Assembly (NCBI GenBank): GCA_035561315.1 | Contig: DATMXR010000078.1 | Location: 1-7,225, forward strand | Length of the DNA: 7,225 nucleotides | Reading direction: 5' to 3' | From: JAEYLA01 sp035561315 | GTDB lineage: Bacteria; Bacillota; Clostridia; Christensenellales; CAG-138 | Part shown: positions 5,461 to 7,225 of the stretch, piece after piece | How the letters are laid out: each line of letters starts with the position of its first letter | Position numbering within the stretch: the stretch's first letter is position 1 | Made by a program: the position numbers and the translations under genes | Notes under the pieces: generated by a model | Told to the model about the DNA's origin: nothing | Databases searched by the model: none | The model's input: only the letters and a program-made list of their open reading frames with translations

Positions 5461-6470
5461 CACAAAACAAAGCGCCGGTCCGGAAGCGAAGCATACTCCA
5501 ATGGTCTATACTGGCGGCGCTGCTCACGGGGGTCATCATACTTGCCGCATTGGTGCTTGCGCCGCCTCCCGCGGCGGAGGAAGCGCTGTATGTGGAGCTT
5601 GGCGGAACACTGGAGGAAACGGCCGCGAAACCCGGCGGCGCGGTAACGGGCGGAGAAATTCTCTCCCCTTCGCCGGGCGTCTCTATAACGCCGTCCGTTC
5701 CCCCGCAGGATACGCCCGAACCGACCCCGGAGCCAACCCCGGAGCCGGCGGCGTCGCCCACGCCGGAGCCTGAGCAAACGCCCGCGCCAACGGAAACGCC
5801 CGCGCCCGAGCCGACGGAAAAACCCGAAAAATCATCCAAGCCGCTTGCAGGGCTTGTAATCGGCATAGACCCGGGGCACCAGGCGCACCCCAACCGGGAG
5901 CAGGAGCCGGTAGCGCCCGGTTCGTCCGAAACAAAGGACAAGGTCTCTTCCGGCACATATGGGCGGTTCACCGGCGTGCGGGAATACGAGGTGACGCTGC
6001 AGGTCGGCCTGAAATTAAGGGACATGCTCGAGGACCTGGGGGCCAAGGTGGTCATGACGCGCACGAAAAACGACGTGGACATTTCCAACATCGACCGCGC
6101 GAAGATATTCAACAAAGCGAAAGTGGACTTGGGCGTCCGCCTGCACTGCAACGGCAGCAACGATCCAGGCGTCCACGGCGCGTTCATGCTGGTGCCCAAG
6201 AGCAAGTCGTACCCGTATTATGACGAATGCGTCCGCGCGGCGAAGAATATACTCGCGGCCTATGGCGAGGAAACCGGCATCAATGTAAAGAAGGGCCTCA
6301 CCTACCGGGACGATCAAACGGGCTTCAACTGGTGCGAGCGTCCCGCGGTCAATATCGAAATGGGGCATATGACCAACGAAGAGGAAGATCACAAGCTCAC
6401 CGACGGAACCTTCCAGAAGAAAATGGCGGCGGGCATCAGAAACGGCATAGTGGCATACTTTGGGGACTGA
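5457..6470 (+). CDS. N-acetylmuramoyl-L-alanine amidase (Amidase_3), membrane-anchored
   Basis: Zinc enzyme cutting the bond between N-acetylmuramic acid and the L-alanine of the peptide stem in peptidoglycan. 337 residues: a basic start (KAPVRKR), one transmembrane anchor (about 14-35), a low-complexity Pro/Thr/Glu linker (about 71-126), and an Amidase_3 domain (about 131-337). The active site is complete: IGIDPGH with His141, Glu176 in GVREYEV, His230 in RLHCNGS (zinc ligands), and the catalytic Glu301 in NIEMGHMTNEEED. The TR of VVMTRT (198-203) is the usual conserved strand end. The fold matches CwlD/CwlC/AmiC-type hydrolases; the long linker suggests it reaches out from the membrane into the wall. 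The CwlD name, a spore-cortex role, is possible but not shown. ATG 5457 overlaps the hflX TGA; GAAGGA (5442-5447) lies 9 bases upstream. The arsR-like gene follows after 26 bases. Confidence 0.92.
   Translation: MTQNKAPVRKRSILQWSILAALLTGVIILAALVLAPPPAAEEALYVELGGTLEETAAKPGGAVTGGEILSPSPGVSITPSVPPQDTPEPTPEPTPEPAASPTPEPEQTPAPTETPAPEPTEKPEKSSKPLAGLVIGIDPGHQAHPNREQEPVAPGSSETKDKVSSGTYGRFTGVREYEVTLQVGLKLRDMLEDLGAKVVMTRTKNDVDISNIDRAKIFNKAKVDLGVRLHCNGSNDPGVHGAFMLVPKSKSYPYYDECVRAAKNILAAYGEETGINVKKGLTYRDDQTGFNWCERPAVNIEMGHMTNEEEDHKLTDGTFQKKMAAGIRNGIVAYFGD
5712..5828 (+). repeat. Pro/Thr/Glu-rich repeat encoding the amidase linker
   Basis: Residues 86-124 of the amidase are built from PEPT, PTPEPE and ETPAPEP-like units, giving imperfect DNA repeats such as GAGCCAACCCCG. 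A linker of this kind is extended and length-variable, as in other wall-spanning hydrolases. The reverse strand is open here only because of this composition. Confidence 0.8.
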
Positions 6471-6496
6471 CGGCTGCAAATGAAGGTGGTTGGGGT

Positions 6497-6829
6497 ATGA
6501 CGGCTTACTATTACAACTATGTGCCGCTTTTTAAGGCGCTTGCGGACGAGACGCGCTTAAAGATCGTGCATATGCTGACATTGGAGAGCATGTGCGCCAA
6601 CAGCATACTCGAGTGCTTCAGCATCACCCAGCCCTCGCTTTCCTACCACATGAAGATACTCACTTCCTGCGGGCTGGTGCGCGCAAGGCGGCAGGGCGGG
6701 TTTACGATGTACAGCGTGGAGCCTGAGCGGCTGGACGCCGCGATCGCCCTGCTGCGGGAGTTTGTAAGCGGCATGGAGTTGATGCAGCCGGAAGCGTTTT
6801 CTTCGCCGGGCGCGGCGGAAAACGCCTGA
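6497..6829 (+). CDS. ArsR/SmtB-family winged-helix transcriptional regulator
   Basis: 110-residue DNA-binding protein, the standard size for ArsR-family dimers that repress until an inducer binds. Helix-turn-helix: LFKALADETRLKIVHML (11-27), then SILECFSITQPSLSYHMKIL (36-55; TQPSLSYHMK is the recognition helix). The wing is RARRQGGFTMYSV (62-74), and a C-terminal helix makes the dimer. At the place of the alpha-3 metal site (ELCxC in ArsR/CadC) the sequence is MCAN: Cys33 is kept and the second Cys is Asn35; Cys40 and Cys58 are other possible ligands. The inducer is therefore uncertain and may not be a metal. ATG 6497 is preceded by AAGGTGG (6483-6489) at 7 bases. A longer in-frame reading from 6227 overlaps the amidase and was refused. 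It lies 26 bases after the amidase, last in the unit; autoregulation through the palindrome at 2044-2064 is an inference. Confidence 0.9.
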   Translation: MTAYYYNYVPLFKALADETRLKIVHMLTLESMCANSILECFSITQPSLSYHMKILTSCGLVRARRQGGFTMYSVEPERLDAAIALLREFVSGMELMQPEAFSSPGAAENA

Positions 6830-6830
6830 T

Positions 6831-6850
6831 GGGAGAGTCCCGCTCTTCCC
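6831..6850 (+). terminator. Weak hairpin after the arsR-like gene
   Basis: GGGAGAG (6831-6837) pairs with CTCTTCCC (6843-6850) around a 5-base loop, with one bulged T, directly after the stop codon. Only CCTTT follows rather than a U-run. It may end the four-gene unit or merely protect the 3' end; read-through into the tRNA genes is possible. Confidence 0.3.
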
Positions 6851-6870
6851 CTTTGGCCGCGGGCTTTGCG

Positions 6871-6991
6871 GGCGGTTTCGGCGCAAGAAAGCGCCTGGAA
6901 AAACGGCCCCGCTTCCCGGTAAGCCCCGGAGTTTCACGGCGGTTTTGGTACAAGAAAGTGCTTGACGAATCTTTGCCGTTTCCCTATAATT
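6871..6991 (+). repeat. Diverged 67-bp-period direct repeat covering the tRNA promoter
   Basis: Copy 1 (6871-6924) and copy 2 (6938-6991) align without gaps. The first 28 positions match at 22, and all six differences are transitions; shared blocks are GGCGGTTT and CAAGAAAG. The remaining 26 positions match at about 14, including TTCCC. Copy 2 holds the working -35 and -10. In copy 1 the same positions read CTGGAA and GGTAAG, so it looks like a decayed promoter duplicate or a conserved upstream element. Confidence 0.5.
6962..6990 (+). promoter_or_regulatory. Strong sigma-A promoter of the tRNA-Thr/tRNA-Pro unit
   Basis: TTGACG (6962-6967), exactly 17 bases, then a perfect TATAAT (6985-6990). 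Eleven of twelve consensus positions match, the best promoter in the window, as expected for stable RNA. Transcription should start near 6996-6998, about 33 bases before the mature tRNA-Thr. Confidence 0.88.
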
Positions 6992-6998
6992 GATAAGG

Positions 6999-7021
6999 TC
7001 GGGTGCGTGATGCGCACCCGA
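6999..7021 (+). other. Leader hairpin at the 5' end of the tRNA transcript
   Basis: TCGGGTGCG (6999-7007) pairs perfectly with CGCACCCGA (7013-7021) around a 5-base loop, at the predicted transcript start and 8 bases before the mature tRNA. No U-run follows, so it should not terminate. A 5' protection or processing role is a guess. Confidence 0.45.
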
Positions 7022-7029
7022 ATTTGACT

Positions 7030-7105
7030 GCCAACGTAGCTCAGCTGGTAGAGCAGCTGATTCGTAATCAGCAGGTCAGGGGTCCGAGTCCCCTCGTTGG
7101 CTCCA
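7030..7105 (+). tRNA. tRNA-Thr(CGT)
   Basis: Complete 76-base cloverleaf: acceptor GCCAACG/CGTTGGC, D stem GCTC/GAGC, anticodon stem GCTGA/TCAGC with loop TTCGTAA (anticodon CGT, reads ACG), T stem AGGGG/CCCCT, discriminator T and encoded CCA (7103-7105). The T loop reads TCCGAGT, so position 55 is C rather than the near-universal T that becomes pseudouridine. Confidence 0.96.
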
Positions 7106-7108
7106 TGC

Positions 7109-7185
7109 CGGGGCGTAGCGCAGCTTGGTAGCGCGTCTGGTTCGGGACCAGAAGGCCGTGTGTTCAAATCACATCGCCCCGACCA
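7109..7185 (+). tRNA. tRNA-Pro(CGG)
   Basis: Complete 77-base cloverleaf: acceptor CGGGGCG/CGCCCCG, D stem GCGC/GCGC, anticodon stem TCTGG/CCAGA with loop TTCGGGA (anticodon CGG, reads CCG), T stem GTGTG/CACAT with one G-U pair, T loop TTCAAAT, discriminator A and encoded CCA (7183-7185). It starts 3 bases after tRNA-Thr and must share its transcript. Confidence 0.97.
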
Positions 7186-7223
7186 ACAAGCGGAGCTAGA
7201 TATTATCTAGCTCCGCGCTTGTT
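7185..7223 (+). terminator. Terminator-like hairpin after tRNA-Pro
   Basis: AACAAGC (7185-7191) and GGAGCTAGA (7192-7200) pair with TCTAGCTCC (7206-7214) and GCTTGTT (7217-7223), 16 pairs around loop TATTA with a 2-base bulge (7215-7216). The stem begins at the last A of the tRNA-Pro CCA end. The window stops two bases later, so a U-run cannot be checked. Confidence 0.65.
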
Positions 7224-7225
7224 AT

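Noticed and set aside
5348..6205. Minus-strand ORF of 285 codons rich in Gly, Ser and Val
   Set aside because: It is antisense to the end of hflX and the amidase linker. Its GSG-like repeats mirror the Pro/Thr/Glu repeats, and it has no domain or ribosome binding site.
6227..6496. Longer start for the ArsR-like protein
   Set aside because: The extra 90 residues are the amidase coding sequence in another frame. ATG 6497 has its own ribosome binding site and gives a family-typical 110 residues.
6829..6993. 54-codon ORF starting in a TGATG overlap with the arsR-like stop codon
   Set aside because: It lacks a clear ribosome binding site, runs through the -35 and -10 of the tRNA promoter and ends just after the -10. 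The 67-bp repeat inside it is not a multiple of three, so the copies are read in different frames.
6934..7167. Minus-strand ORF of 77 codons containing TRTPDLLITNQLLYQLSYVG
   Set aside because: It is the reverse of tRNA-Thr and the tRNA promoter. This peptide is a well-known artefact of reading tRNA genes backwards.

Overview
The window looks like chromosomal DNA from a high-GC member of the Clostridia (Bacillota). The pointers are a VanW-domain envelope protein, an Amidase_3 wall hydrolase with a Pro/Thr/Glu linker, a long HflX with the extra N-terminal domain I associate with clostridial relatives, strong AAGGAG-type ribosome binding sites, and tRNA genes that encode their own CCA ends. This is an inference; there is no rRNA or other phylogenetic marker to confirm it.

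Layout. Left part, minus strand: an Frm2/HBN1/YdgI-like nitroreductase (49-654) ending at a strong 15-bp hairpin (2-35), and an OGG1-type 8-oxoguanine DNA glycosylase (907-1785). Between them sits a 55-bp palindromic element (859-913) whose right end contains the glycosylase stop codon. The glycosylase has a perfect extended -10 box so close to its first ATG that its mRNA may be leaderless. A divergent 361-base spacer (1786-2146) carries a possible 23-codon ORF, a TTGACA promoter, and a perfect 9-3-9 palindrome where transcription should start.

Middle part, plus strand: a tightly packed four-gene unit, vanW-like (2147-3679), hflX (3694-5460), Amidase_3 amidase (5457-6470, ATGA overlap with hflX) and a small ArsR-family regulator (6497-6829). 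Two membrane-anchored envelope proteins thus flank a ribosome-splitting GTPase, and a repressor ends the unit. The palindrome over the promoter start is the natural candidate operator for that repressor (inference).

Right part: a near-consensus promoter (6962-6990), preceded 67 bp upstream by a diverged copy of itself, drives tRNA-Thr(CGT) and tRNA-Pro(CGG), closed by a 16-bp hairpin at the window edge.

The most interesting item is the HflX N-terminus. It carries a complete JAMM/MPN+ metalloprotease signature (Glu52, His95-x-His97-Pro, Ser105, Asp108) fused to an otherwise complete HflX GTPase, which also has an unusual NQID in place of NKxD. No CRISPR array, insertion sequence or phage gene is visible.
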